A stretch of DNA of 64,000 nucleotides from Lentzea sp. NBRC 105346 (GTDB lineage: Bacteria; Actinomycetota; Actinomycetes; Mycobacteriales; Pseudonocardiaceae): positions 1 to 64,000 of the forward strand of contig NZ_BSTQ01000003.1 of NCBI RefSeq assembly GCF_030269605.1, in the 5' to 3' direction. The notes under the pieces were generated by a model. That model did not search any database and had not been told where the DNA came from. It saw only the letters and a program-made list of their open reading frames with translations. Below, piece by piece: positions 35,926-48,828 of the stretch. Numbering within the stretch: position 1 is the first letter of the stretch; every line of letters starts with the position of its first letter. The position numbers and the translations under genes are program-made.

Positions 35926-36420
35926 TTGCCTGCAGATCCACGGCACAAAGGCGGTCTCACCTTGCTGGACGAGGTCAACCGGCGGCTGCTCACCGAACTG
36001 CACGCAGATCCCCGGATCACGATGTCCGCGCTCGCCCGGCGGGTGGGCATGAGCGCGCCCGCGGTCACCGAGCGGGTGCAACGCCTCGAACGAGCCGGCG
36101 TCATCACCGGTTACCGGGTGGACGTCGATCCCGCCGCGCTCGGCCTGCCCGTGACCGCGTTCGCGCGTGTCCGCCCGGCCCCCGGCCAGCTGCCCAAGAT
36201 CGCCGAGCTGGCCGCCGCGCTCCCCCAGGTCAGCGAATGCCATCGCATCACCGGTGAGGACTGCTTCCTGATCAAGGTGCATGCGTCGGGCGTGGACAAG
36301 CTGGAGGAAGTCCTCGACCGGTTCCTGCTCTACGGGCAGACGACCACGTCCATCGTGGTCTCCACACCGGTACCGCCGCGGCCGCTGCCGGTGGGCACTC
36401 GGGCAGGCTCGGGACCGTGA
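35926..36420 (+). CDS. Lrp/AsnC family regulator
   Basis: The 164-aa protein has an N-terminal HTH (LLDEVNRRLLTELHADPRITMSALARRVGMSAPAVTERVQRLERAGVITGYRVDVDPAALG) and a C-terminal RAM ligand domain (AFARVRPAPGQ ... VSECHRITGEDCFLIKVHA). Such proteins sense amino acids. The TTG start has AGGAG 8 nt upstream. It heads an overlapping run with the next two genes (GTGA junctions). Confidence 0.88.
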   Translation: MPADPRHKGGLTLLDEVNRRLLTELHADPRITMSALARRVGMSAPAVTERVQRLERAGVITGYRVDVDPAALGLPVTAFARVRPAPGQLPKIAELAAALPQVSECHRITGEDCFLIKVHASGVDKLEEVLDRFLLYGQTTTSIVVSTPVPPRPLPVGTRAGSGP

Positions 36421-36950
36421 TCGACCATCGGGAACTGCTGCGGAGCCTGCGGCTCCGCCCTGGGATGTACCTGGGTACCAGCGAACTGCCGTACGAACGG
36501 CTCGTCACCTACGTGCTGGGCCTGGATCAGGGCTCGGCCGCGCTCGACGGCTTCCGCGAGTTCCTCGTCCTGAAGGTGGGCACCGGCGACAACCTCACCT
36601 GGCCGGGACTGGTCGGCCTGCTGGGCGGTTCGATGGACGAGGACGCCAGGGTCGCGCTCCTCTTCGACCTCCTCGACGAGTTCCTCGCCGAGGTCCAGAG
36701 CGCCGGCCGGCTCGCCATCTACCGCGAGTACTTCGCCTGGTTGCGTGCTCAGCCCTGGCACGACGTCGATCTCGAGCGGTTCCACGGCTCACCGCCACTC
36801 GATCTGATCAACGTCGACGACACCGCCGGCCTGCTCGGCATCAGCAGGTTCGAGGTCTTCGATCTGGTCGCACGCGGTGAGCTCCGTCCGTTGCGCAGCG
36901 GCGCCGAGATCTTCTTCCGGCGTGGTGAAGTCCAACGTCCGCAACCGTGA
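36417..36950 (+). CDS. hypothetical protein with C-terminal excisionase-like HTH
   Basis: The 177-aa protein starts in a GTGA overlap with the Lrp gene and ends in one with the amidase gene. It has LRLRPGMYLGTSELPYERLVTYVLGLD near the start, a helical acidic middle, and a C-terminal helix-turn-helix-like DTAGLLGISRFEVFDLVARGELRPLRSGAEIFFRR. No family name is recalled. The terminal motif suggests DNA or protein binding. Confidence 0.55.
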   Translation: MIDHRELLRSLRLRPGMYLGTSELPYERLVTYVLGLDQGSAALDGFREFLVLKVGTGDNLTWPGLVGLLGGSMDEDARVALLFDLLDEFLAEVQSAGRLAIYREYFAWLRAQPWHDVDLERFHGSPPLDLINVDDTAGLLGISRFEVFDLVARGELRPLRSGAEIFFRRGEVQRPQP

Positions 36951-38047
36951 GCGCGATCGACATCGCCGAGCAGGTCAACAACACGCAGGCGCGCGCTGTC
37001 GACGTCGTGGCCGAGGCACTGACGCGGCTGGACCGCGTCGAGCCGTGGCTCAACGCCTTCGACCGCGTTGATCGCGAAGGCGCTCTGCACATCGCACGCG
37101 AGGTCGACCGGAGGGTTGCGAACGGCGAACGGTTGCCGCTCGCGGGTGTCCCGATCGGCGTCAAGAAGGGCGAGCGACCGCTTCAGCGGGAACGGCTCGT
37201 GGCAGCGGGATGCGTGCCACTCGGCCGCACGACGGTGGCGGGACCGGGCACCCCGTGGCAGACGTGGGGCCGCAACGATCGCGGCCCTACCCGCAACCCG
37301 TGGCATCCCGGCCGCACGCCCGGTGGGTCGTCAGCGGGTTCGGCGGCAGCGGTCGCGGCGGGGATCGTGCCGCTCGCGACCGGTGTGGACGGCGCGGGTT
37401 CGGTGCGGATTCCGGCCGCGTGGTGCGGAGTCGTCGGTCTGAAGGTGACCGCCGGAGCGCTGCCGGATCGCGCTCAGGACGACCTCGCGGCCGTCGGGCC
37501 GCTCGCGGCGGACCCCGAGGATGCGCGCCGGTACCTGGAGGTGCTGCTCGGGGATCTCGGGCAACCGATCGAGAATCCCGTCGCCGTGTGGTCGGCGGAT
37601 CTCGGGTTCGCGGACACCGATCCGGAGCAGGCGGCGATCGCCTACGAACGCGCGCGCCGACTGTTCGATCTTCATGATGTTGATCTGACGCTGCAGGACC
37701 CGGCGCCGGACTGGTTCGCGGCCCGCCAGGGGCGACCGGTACGAGGTGAGAACGGGCGGCGGCTGGCGGAGTTGTTCGAGTGCGCCGATCTGTTGCTCAC
37801 GCCTACGACGCCCAACCCGCCGCACGGGCATGACGGGCCTGGGGCGCGGATGAGTACGAATCTGACGTGGGCGTTCAACATCAGTGGGCATCCGGCGGCC
37901 AGCATCCCGGCCGGGTTCGACCGTGATGGGCTGCCGGTCGGGTTGCAGGTGGTCGCGCGGCACGGCCGGGAGATCGACCTGCTTGCCGCGGCCCGCCGGG
38001 CGCCGCCGTTGAGCGACGCACGGCATGGCGATCACGGCCGGGTGTGA
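36947..38047 (+). CDS. amidase signature family hydrolase
   Basis: The 366-aa enzyme has the amidase triad elements: catalytic Lys in PIGVKKGE, cis-Ser in PGGSSAGSAAAVAAG and the nucleophile region TGVDGAGSVRIPAAWCGVVGLK. Typical family members are 450-500 aa, so this is short, lacking part of the central insert. It hydrolyses amide bonds of unknown substrates. It is third in an overlapping operon with the Lrp regulator. Its 3' end has been duplicated downstream. Confidence 0.8.
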   Translation: MSAIDIAEQVNNTQARAVDVVAEALTRLDRVEPWLNAFDRVDREGALHIAREVDRRVANGERLPLAGVPIGVKKGERPLQRERLVAAGCVPLGRTTVAGPGTPWQTWGRNDRGPTRNPWHPGRTPGGSSAGSAAAVAAGIVPLATGVDGAGSVRIPAAWCGVVGLKVTAGALPDRAQDDLAAVGPLAADPEDARRYLEVLLGDLGQPIENPVAVWSADLGFADTDPEQAAIAYERARRLFDLHDVDLTLQDPAPDWFAARQGRPVRGENGRRLAELFECADLLLTPTTPNPPHGHDGPGARMSTNLTWAFNISGHPAASIPAGFDRDGLPVGLQVVARHGREIDLLAAARRAPPLSDARHGDHGRV

Positions 38048-38382
38048 GCCACCAGCCGGGACCGACGCCGGTCAGCGACCAGGACGCCCGCCAGGCCGCA
38101 GAACGAATCTGACGTGGGCGTTCAATATCAGTGGGCATCCGGCGGCGAGCATCCCGGCCGGGTTCGACCGGGATGGGCTGCCGGCCGGGTTCGACCGGGG
38201 ATGGGCTGCCGGCCGGGTTGCAGGTGATCGCGCGGCACGGCCGGGAGATCGACCTGCTTGCCGCGGCCCGCCGGGCGCCGCCGCTGAACGACGCGCGGCA
38301 TGGCGATCACGGCCGGGTGTGAGCGACCAGCCGGGACCGACGCCGGTCAGCGACCAGGACACCCGCCAGGCCGCAGAACGCC
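37856..38382. repeat. tandem duplication of the amidase 3' end
   Basis: Unit 1 (37856-38102) contains the last ~64 codons of the amidase gene and 55 bp of trailer. Unit 2 (38103-38382) repeats it with few changes plus an internal ~33-bp duplication of the GGGTTCGACCGGGATGGGCT region. Unit 2 has no start and is not expressed as a gene. From 38383 to 38620 nothing further is seen. Confidence 0.8.
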
Positions 38383-38620
38383 CCGCGGCACAGACGCGAG
38401 ATCGGCAACACGCACGCCAACCGCACAGGGCCTATCGGCCCGGTCTCGACGCATCGCATGCCAGGGCGAAGCGGCACACGGCGTCAAAGCGGCGCACGGT
38501 GGGCCGGTCACGGGCGGCCGTCACCGACCGGCCGGGCGACGCAAGCCGACAGCCACGACGCCCCCGCCGAACCGCAATCCGCCACCCGCACCGCACCCGG
38601 ACTGATCCCGGCGGCCGAGG

Positions 38621-38648
38621 CCGTGCGCCGCCGCGGAGCGGCGCACGG
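38621..38648. terminator. terminator
   Basis: An 11-bp perfect stem CCGTGCGCCGC/GCGGCGCACGG with a 6-nt loop lies between the amidase region and the convergent PQQ-propeller gene, 9 nt past the latter's stop. Confidence 0.75.
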
Positions 38649-38656
38649 CGTTGCGG

Positions 38657-39830
38657 TTACGGCTGGCCGTAGGCCACCAGACGGGTGGACGCCGGCACCA
38701 CTAGGAGGCCGCCGCCCGCACCGAAGCCCGTCAGCGGCTGCGACACGTTGTGCTCGTCCGGGCCGTTGATGGGAGCACCCGCGTCCGCGGACCAGACCTG
38801 CGCGCCGGTGGCACCGTTCAGGGCGTAGACCTTGCCCGTCCTGGAGCCGACGTAGACCTGACCGTTGATGACCAGCGGCGCCGAGGAGAGCTGGCCGTCA
38901 CCCGCGAAGGTCCAGCGCGCCGCCAGCGTGCGGCTGTGCCGCTCGGTCAGGGTGCCCTGCTCGAGGAAGTAGCCCTGGCGGCCGTCGAAGGCGGGAGCGG
39001 GATCCCAGAACGCGTGCGGGAAGGTGCCCCGCTCGGTGCCGTCGGACGCGTTCAGCGCCTTGCCGCCGGAGTCGCGGATCCACACTGCGCTGTCGGCGTA
39101 CACCGGGGTGCGGCCGCCGCCGCCCGAGCAGCCCGTGCTGTGGTGCCAGATCAGCCCGCCGGAGTCCGGCTTGAACGCATAGGCCTGCTCACACGCGTAG
39201 GACACGTAGACGCCGGAGTCCGTGACCGCGGGCGAGCTGTTGTCGCCGTTGGCGACACTGGCCGTCCACAGCACCGCGCCGTCGGTCGCCCGGACGGCGT
39301 ACACGGTGCCGCCGGAGCCCGCGCCCGCCGTGTAGACGACGCCCGCGCGGTACGTCGGCGGCGACGTGAAGCTCCACTGGCCGGGCAGCTGCACCCGCCA
39401 CACCTGCTGGCCGGTCGCCGGGTTGAACGCGGTCAGCACGCCGTCGGAGTTCTGAGCGAACAGCGTCCCGCCGCCGTACGCCAGGGCCGCCCACCAGTAC
39501 GTGCCGCCCAGGTCGACGGGCGGCCAGGCGTCCGTGCCCGTCGAAGCGTTCAGGCCATGCAGGAACGTCCCGTAACCGCTGGTCGAGCTGCGCACGACGA
39601 ACACGCGCCCGCCGACCACCAACGGATAGGACAGCGAACCCCCCCAGATCGCGCGACCACTTCTCGGCCAGCGGACCCGTCCCCAGCTTCGAGTCGATCA
39701 GGCTGCCGTCGTGCCGCGCATTGACCTGGTACGTCACCGACGAACCGGTCACTTCCTGCGCCTGCGCGGGCACCACCACCAAGGATGTGATCGCGACCGC
39801 CGCGATCAACCCCGTCAGGAAACGTCTCAC
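38657..39830 (-). pseudogene. secreted PQQ-like beta-propeller protein, frameshifted
   Basis: The N-terminus (GTG 39830) is a signal peptide (RRFLTGLIAAVAITSLVVVPAQAQ) followed by WSRDLGG. The frame then shifts by one base and continues as SLSYPLVVGGRVFVV and six to seven PQQ-type blades, each with GxxYA-hydrophobic-NxxTGxxxW (LNASTGTDAW, FNPATGQQVW, LNGATGAQVW). The shift is at a run of seven G (39640-39646, minus strand); six would restore one frame of about 390 aa. It is a surface or secreted propeller of unknown binding role. Either a recent mutation or a sequencing error. Confidence 0.7.
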
Positions 39831-39928
39831 GGAACCCCCAAAGTCCCCCATGCGAGCGGGCCTTTCCCACCCGCTGATTCGACGGTATCGGGAGGGTCTG
39901 ACAATTCGGGGCGGTAAGTTCTCCGGCC

Positions 39929-40423
39929 GTGAGCGAGTTCGTGGAGATCTACACCGACGGCGCCTGCAGCCCGAACCCCGGACCCGGCGGCTGGGGCGCG
40001 GTGCTGCGCTTCGGCGAGCACGAGAAGGACCTCTACGGCGCCGAACCACCGGTGACCACGAACAACCGGATGGAGCTGATGGCGCCGATCCGCGCGCTGG
40101 AGAGCCTCACCCGCCCGTGCGTCGTGAAGATCTACACCGACAGCACGTACGTGAAGAACGGCATCACGTCGTGGGTGCGGAAGTGGAAGCAGAACGGCTG
40201 GCTGACTTCGGCCAAGCAGCCGGTCAAGAACGAGGACCTGTGGCGCAGGCTCGACGCCGCCACCAAGGTGCACGAGGTGGAGTGGCTGTGGGTCAAGGGC
40301 CACAACGGTCACCCGGAGAACGAGCGCGCCGACCGGCTGGCGGTCAAGGGCGCCGAAGAGGCCAAGGGAATGAAGCCCGTCGAGCTGCCGAGAAGCCAGG
40401 AGCCACCTCGACACCTTTGGTGA
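39929..40423 (+). CDS. rnhA: ribonuclease HI
   Basis: The 164-aa enzyme has the RNase HI core with catalytic acids D10 ([17 protein letters not shown]), the E in NNRMELMA, the D in [12 protein letters not shown], and a C-terminal D in NERADRLA; the basic handle [10 protein letters not shown] is present. It removes RNA from RNA-DNA hybrids in the cytosol. GTG start with TAAGTT 8 nt upstream points to a leaderless transcript. Confidence 0.95.
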   Translation: MSEFVEIYTDGACSPNPGPGGWGAVLRFGEHEKDLYGAEPPVTTNNRMELMAPIRALESLTRPCVVKIYTDSTYVKNGITSWVRKWKQNGWLTSAKQPVKNEDLWRRLDAATKVHEVEWLWVKGHNGHPENERADRLAVKGAEEAKGMKPVELPRSQEPPRHLW

Positions 40424-40437
40424 CAACGGAGGATCCC

Positions 40438-40830
40438 ATGACCGACCCACGCGTCGACACCTACATCAACGCACTGCCCGAGTGGCAGCAGGACATCTGC
40501 CGTCAGGTGCGCGACCTCGTCCACGCGGCGGATCCGGAGGTCGAGGAGACCATCAAGTTCACCAACCGCCCGTACTTCGTGCTGCAGGGCAACGTCTGCG
40601 CCCTGCTGGCGGCCAAGGACCACGTCAATGTGTTCCTCTACGACGGCGCCATCGTCCCCGACCCCGAGGGCATCATCACCAGCGGCCACGACAACAAGAC
40701 CGCCCGTTGCGTGGCGTTCAAACAGGGTGAACGCATCAACGAACGCGCCCTGAAGAACATGTTCCAGCAGATCATCGCGAACAACCGTGCGGGCGGCTGG
40801 CGGAAGCTGAAGCGTGATGGACTCGCATGA
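40438..40830 (+). CDS. DUF1801 (YdhG-like) family protein
   Basis: The 130-aa protein matches the DUF1801 fold: VDTYINALPEWQQDICRQVRDLVHAADPEVEETIKFTNRPYFVLQGNVCALLAAKDHVNVFLYDGA, then a conserved C-terminal lysine/arginine helix. The family is thought to bind small ligands; function unknown. GGAGG precedes the ATG. It begins 14 bp after rnhA and overlaps the methyltransferase gene. Confidence 0.8.
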   Translation: MTDPRVDTYINALPEWQQDICRQVRDLVHAADPEVEETIKFTNRPYFVLQGNVCALLAAKDHVNVFLYDGAIVPDPEGIITSGHDNKTARCVAFKQGERINERALKNMFQQIIANNRAGGWRKLKRDGLA

Positions 40831-41557
40831 CGTCTGGGCGGTCGGCAACGCCTACGAGCGCTACATGGGCCGCTGGAGCCGCCCGGTGGCACAGGAGTTC
40901 GTGCGGTGGCTTCCCGCGGCCGGCAGCTGGCTGGACGTCGGCTGCGGCACCGGTGTGTTGACGGCCCTGCTGCCCAACGCGACGGGCGTCGACGCCTCGG
41001 AAGGGTTCCTCGTGACCGCACGGGAACGGGTCCCCGGCGCGACCTTCCTGCACGGCGACGCGCAGGCCCTGCCGTTGCCGGACAACAGCTTCGACGCCGT
41101 GGTCAGCGGGCTCACCGTCAACTTCGTACCGGATCCCGCCGCGGCGGCCGCCGAGTTCGCTCGGGTCACGCGCGGGCTCGCCGCCGCGTACGTCTGGGAC
41201 TTCGCCGAAGGCATGGAGCTGATCCGGATCTTCTGGGAGGTCGCCGCCGAGCTCGACCCGGCCGCGGTGGAACTCGACGAGGGCCGGCGGTTCCCGTTGT
41301 GCCGGCCCGAGAAGCTCGCCGAGCTGTGGGCGGGCTTCCGCGACGTCGAGGTCCGCGCCATCGACGTGCCCACGACCTTCCGCGACTTCGACGACTACTG
41401 GTCGCCGTTCCTCGGCGGCCAGGGACCCGCGCCCGGATACGTGATGTCCCTGCCGGAAGAACACCGCACAGCGCTGAAGGAACGTCTGCGCGAACGCCTG
41501 GGCGACGGCGAGATCCGGCTCACGGCACGGGCGTGGGCCGTGCGGGGCTCGGTCTAG
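40817..41557 (+). CDS. class I SAM-dependent methyltransferase
   Basis: The 246-aa enzyme has motif I WLDVGCGTGVLTALL, motif II acidic residue in GVDASEGFL, and the motif IV region FDAVVSGLTVNFVPDP. The substrate cannot be inferred. The start ATG 40817 overlaps the DUF1801 gene by 14 bp; a GTG codon one position upstream is an alternative. It converges on the DUF7711 gene with a 4-bp overlap. Confidence 0.88.
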   Translation: MDSHDVWAVGNAYERYMGRWSRPVAQEFVRWLPAAGSWLDVGCGTGVLTALLPNATGVDASEGFLVTARERVPGATFLHGDAQALPLPDNSFDAVVSGLTVNFVPDPAAAAAEFARVTRGLAAAYVWDFAEGMELIRIFWEVAAELDPAAVELDEGRRFPLCRPEKLAELWAGFRDVEVRAIDVPTTFRDFDDYWSPFLGGQGPAPGYVMSLPEEHRTALKERLRERLGDGEIRLTARAWAVRGSV

Positions 41558-42138
41558 CCGAGGGCGTCGAGCACGTCGAGGTAGCCGTCGCTCGCCCGCC
41601 ACAAGGCGTCCGACACCGGGGTGAGCTTTCCGGGAGCCCACCGCCGGTCGTCGTACTCCTTGGTCTGCCGCCGCAACGACGCGAGGCACAACGCCAGCTC
41701 GTCCTCGAGCCGCGCGCGCAGTTCGTCCGCAGGAGGCGCAGAGGTGCGAACGTCCTCACCCCGGCCCTCGCGCACCGCGGTCAGCACGGCCTCGTCCACT
41801 CCGGACTCCACGTCCCAGACTAGCGCGGGCCGCACGATGTGGTGGTTCCAGACCGGTGCGTGCGCCGACCGCCACAGTCCCACGATCGGGTTCTTCGGCA
41901 GTCGCGCCGCGTTCGCCCAGTGTTCCGCGCCATGCGGCTGGCTCAACCAGGGCACGTCCTCGACCGGCAGGTCGACGACGAGCACCACGTTGACCCACTC
42001 GAGGTCATCGGCCGGTCCAAGGATGTTCCCGAACGCCCACAGCTGTCGCACGGACAGCGAGTACGACGGCCCGGTGGCGAGCTCAGCGCACTTCTCGGCC
42101 AGCTCGCTCAGGTGATGCACGGCGCGGGTCCACTTCAC
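41554..42138 (-). CDS. DUF7711 family protein
   Basis: The 194-aa protein starts VKWTRAVHHLSELAEKCAEL and continues LWAFGNILGPADDLEWVNVVLVVDLPVEDVPWLSQP, AEHWANAARLPKNPI, WNHHIVRPALVWD, and ends RRWAPGKL then LWRASDGYLDVLDALG, the pattern of an actinomycete family I recall as DUF7711 (nucleotidyltransferase-like look: LVVDL, PVEDVPW). The name is from memory. GTG 42138 is chosen because conservation begins there. A fragment of a relative lies at 34915. No gene is seen in 42139-42370. Confidence 0.65.
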   Translation of the reverse strand: MKWTRAVHHLSELAEKCAELATGPSYSLSVRQLWAFGNILGPADDLEWVNVVLVVDLPVEDVPWLSQPHGAEHWANAARLPKNPIVGLWRSAHAPVWNHHIVRPALVWDVESGVDEAVLTAVREGRGEDVRTSAPPADELRARLEDELALCLASLRRQTKEYDDRRWAPGKLTPVSDALWRASDGYLDVLDALG

Positions 42139-42370
42139 GCCGTCATTCTGCACGGTTCCGGATCCCATGCCGCGCCGGAGCAGCGCTCGGCTGATCGAGT
42201 GATTGGTGCGTATCGACGTACCGCTGTAAGTGACGGATCCGACATCCAAGTACCTAGGACCGGATCGAACACCGGAGCACAGCGATGGGGAATCACGGCG
42301 AACCACGCTTGGCCGGGATGCGGCCCACACCGCAGCGGTCCAGGTTCGACGTAAGCACCACTGACCGGCC

Positions 42371-45916
<3,546 letters not shown>

Positions 45917-45935
45917 CCGACACCTCCCGTTGAGT

Positions 45936-46010
45936 GGGAGGCGCCCTTGCGGTGAGACGTTCGCGGCCGAGCGTGGCGGACCTCGCGATCCGTTGCAGCG
46001 CCTCTCGGCC
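45936..46010 (-). promoter_or_regulatory. SAH riboswitch of metH
   Basis: On the minus strand: P1 CCGAG (46004-46008) pairs CTCGG (45967-45971); between them lies the conserved GGCGCTGCAACGG core and an inner stem. The 3' part AACGTCTCACC ends in GCGCCTCCC, where GCGCCT (45939-45944) pairs AGGCGC to form the pseudoknot. The adjacent CCTCCC can instead pair with the metH ribosome site GGGAGG (45923-45928). SAH binding would favour the pseudoknot and free the ribosome site, switching metH on. Confidence 0.78.
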
Positions 46011-46031
46011 GTGCCGTCGAGGGTACCGCGA

Positions 46032-48827
46032 TCATCTCCCCAGTTGGGCGGGCGTCTCACCTCGTGAAACCTGGATCGCCGCTCGAACGGCGTCCGAGGC
46101 GAACCTGCTGGCGAACGCGTCCCGCACGCGCCAGCCCGCCCCGCGCAGGGCCCGCCAGCGCGCGATGTGGGCAGGTGGCCCGTCCGGGTGCGGGTGCGTC
46201 TCGACCGCGGCGGCGTCCTCCCCCGCGCCCACGACGAGGTCGAGCCGCCACTGCCCCACCGGGTACCCGGTACGCACGGTCTGGCCGACATTCGTCAGCT
46301 CGGTGGCCAGCCGTTTCGTCCATTCGTCGGTAGCCGGGCGGCCTTCGGTCTCGTTCGGTGGGACATCCGCGTGCCGCAGGTAGTCGCCGACCAGCCCGAT
46401 CGGGCGCCGCGCGGACGTGATCACGTGCACCAGCCGCCGCGCCCGCGTGGTGAGCACCGCGAGCAGGTTCTGGTCGTTGACGAACCGCCACGCGTTCGGC
46501 TTGTCGTCGTCGGTCAGCGCGAGGCTGATGACGACCTCGTCGAACTCCGAGCCCTGCACGCCGTGCACGGTGCCGGTGCGCACGCCACCGGTGGTGATCT
46601 CGTCCAGCGACAGCCCGTCGAGCAAGGCTTCTTCGAGCGCGTCGGCCTGCGCGCGGAACGGTGTGACGACGCCGATCGAGCGGACGCCGGCGGCGATGCG
46701 GCTCTTCAGGTGGGCGAGCACGGCGTCGATCTCGGCCTGGTTGACGCCCTTGGTGTCGCGGGTGCCGTCGACGTGCTGGGTGTCGATGCAGTCGATGTCC
46801 GCGATCGACGGATGCGTGGTCAGCAACGCGATCCGGCCCTCGTAGAACCGGCTCGCGGCGAACCCGATCAGGTGCGGCGCGCAGCGGTGGTGCTCGGTCA
46901 GCCAGTGCACGCCCGCGGCCGTCGCGGCGGCGTCGAACAGGCTCACCTTCGGCACGTCCAGGCGGTCGGCGAGCCCTTCGGTGCCCTCGGCCTTCACCGC
47001 GTCGCGCACGGCTTGGTCACCGACGAACGACACGTGCCGCAACTGCCTCGGGTCGCCACCGATCACGGCGGTCCGCCCGCGCAGCAGGGCGGGCGCGGCG
47101 AGCGGCTGGTCGACGTGGCTGGCCTCGTCGATCACGACCAGGTCGAACATGCCGGGCACCGCGGGCAGGATGTCCTCGACGTCGGCGAGCGTGCCCACCC
47201 ACAACGGCAGCGCGGCGGTCAGGTGTTCGGCCGCGATCTCCGCCAACGCGCGACGACGTGCCGCGCGACCCGATCGCAACGCCGTGGCCAGCGCGGCGAC
47301 CGCTCGTCTCGGCCCCGACCCGCGACGGCTCACCGACAACGCCTTCAGCCAGGCCGCCACCGCGCGGTTGCTGCGCACGTCCTCCTCCGCGAGGAGATCC
47401 CGGAGCGACGCGAGGTCCGTGCCGTTGCGCGTCGCGATGCGCACCTGTGCGGCGGACTGCTCGGCCGCGGTGATCGCGGCGACGAGATCCTCACGGGAGA
47501 CGTCGTCCCCCGCACCGGTCAGCCGCCTGGTTCTGCCGAGCGCCCAACGGGTTCGCATCGCGGCCAGAAAACCGGTCCGGGGGCTCAGCAACGCGTGCAG
47601 GCGGGCGAAGTCGACGTCCGGCTCGAACGCCTTCGGCGCGGCGAGGCGGTGTGCGGGCATGAGCGCCTGGTGGCGTTGGGCCTGTGCGGCCAGCTCCTCG
47701 TCGGTGAGCGCCTGGGTGACCGCGCGTTCGATCCGGGCGACGGCCGCCGCCGCGTCCCTGCGAGCCTGGTCGAGCTCCTCCAGCTCGCCCTTCCTGCTGA
47801 CGGCTTCGAGCCCGTCGCTGAGCTCGCGCGCCATCTCCTGCCGCAGCTCCGAGTCGCCGAACAGGATCGGCACCGGGCCGCCCGCCTTGCGCAGCGCCGC
47901 GCCGAGCACGTCCGCCGCGTTGCGGGTGCGGCTGGCCAGCAGCACCGACCGTCCGGCCGCGACGGCGTCCAGCGCGAGCGCGGCCAGCGTGTGCGTCTTG
48001 CCGCTGCCGGGCGGCCCGCCGATGACGGTGACCGGTGCCGTGCGCGCGGCCCTGATCGCGGCCTGCTGGCTGGGGCTCAACGGCAGGGCGCTGATCAGCT
48101 CGCCGGTGTCCGGTTCGGTGTCGCCGCTGCCGTACAACGCGGCGAGCGCGGTGTTCTCGATGCCCTTCTTGCGTGCCCATTCATAGAGCGCGGAGCCCTG
48201 TTCGGTGCTGACCACCGGCTCACCGGCGTGCAGTCCGGTGCCCGCGACGACGACCAGCTCGTTGCCGCGAATGAGCTCCTGCGGGTCGTGCTCGGGTCCC
48301 AGGATCGGCACGTCCGGGTAGCCGCTGGCGTCGAGCGCGGCCCGGATCCACGCGTCGTCCGCGGCCAGCGTGCTCTCCAGTTCGGCCGACTTCGCCCAGT
48401 CGCTGAGCAACGGGAACATCCCGATGTCGCCGGCGACGTGGAACGCGTAGTTGCGCCCGGTCGCGTGGTGCAACCGGACCGGCCGGGAGACGAGCGGCAG
48501 GCACAGGCGGCGTTTCTGCCCGCCGATCTGCGCGGGACCGGTGAGGAACGCCCAGCCCACGCGCAGCAGGCGGTCCTCCTGGTGCAGCGCGTCGAACGAG
48601 GCCAGCCGCTCGACGGTGTGCTGCTGTCCTTTGGGCACGCTCCACGGGATGGGCGTCCACGCGGGCGCCTGGTTCCGATCGGTGAGCGCCTGCCAGCCCG
48701 CGTCGTGCCGCCCCAGCCACACCATGCCCGCGGTCTTGGTGAGGTCGAGCTGCACGCGTTGCGGCTGCTCGGCGGCGCTCAGCCGGGCGAGCGTCCGCAG
48801 GACACCGGAGACGGTCACGCCGTGCAT
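46032..48827 (-). CDS. SF1 helicase (UPF1/Dna2-like) with possible C-terminal nuclease domain
   Basis: The 931-aa protein has an N-terminal extension of ~260 aa, then Walker [13 protein letters not shown] (about residues 270-281), Walker [14 protein letters not shown], motif [15 protein letters not shown], and motifs V/VI in [21 protein letters not shown] and [17 protein letters not shown]. The last ~80 residues ([35 protein letters not shown]) resemble a small Vsr/DUF559-type nuclease fold. It acts on nucleic acid; the precise pathway is unknown. ATG 48827 follows the upstream stop by one base, so it is translated after the phosphotransferase. Confidence 0.82.
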   Translation of the reverse strand: MHGVTVSGVLRTLARLSAAEQPQRVQLDLTKTAGMVWLGRHDAGWQALTDRNQAPAWTPIPWSVPKGQQHTVERLASFDALHQEDRLLRVGWAFLTGPAQIGGQKRRLCLPLVSRPVRLHHATGRNYAFHVAGDIGMFPLLSDWAKSAELESTLAADDAWIRAALDASGYPDVPILGPEHDPQELIRGNELVVVAGTGLHAGEPVVSTEQGSALYEWARKKGIENTALAALYGSGDTEPDTGELISALPLSPSQQAAIRAARTAPVTVIGGPPGSGKTHTLAALALDAVAAGRSVLLASRTRNAADVLGAALRKAGGPVPILFGDSELRQEMARELSDGLEAVSRKGELEELDQARRDAAAAVARIERAVTQALTDEELAAQAQRHQALMPAHRLAAPKAFEPDVDFARLHALLSPRTGFLAAMRTRWALGRTRRLTGAGDDVSREDLVAAITAAEQSAAQVRIATRNGTDLASLRDLLAEEDVRSNRAVAAWLKALSVSRRGSGPRRAVAALATALRSGRAARRRALAEIAAEHLTAALPLWVGTLADVEDILPAVPGMFDLVVIDEASHVDQPLAAPALLRGRTAVIGGDPRQLRHVSFVGDQAVRDAVKAEGTEGLADRLDVPKVSLFDAAATAAGVHWLTEHHRCAPHLIGFAASRFYEGRIALLTTHPSIADIDCIDTQHVDGTRDTKGVNQAEIDAVLAHLKSRIAAGVRSIGVVTPFRAQADALEEALLDGLSLDEITTGGVRTGTVHGVQGSEFDEVVISLALTDDDKPNAWRFVNDQNLLAVLTTRARRLVHVITSARRPIGLVGDYLRHADVPPNETEGRPATDEWTKRLATELTNVGQTVRTGYPVGQWRLDLVVGAGEDAAAVETHPHPDGPPAHIARWRALRGAGWRVRDAFASRFASDAVRAAIQVSRGETPAQLGR

Positions 48828-48828
48828 C

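Noticed and set aside
38383..38620. Possible small genes in the GC-rich stretch after the amidase repeats
   Set aside because: Frames are low-complexity, overlap on both strands and lack ribosome sites or homology.
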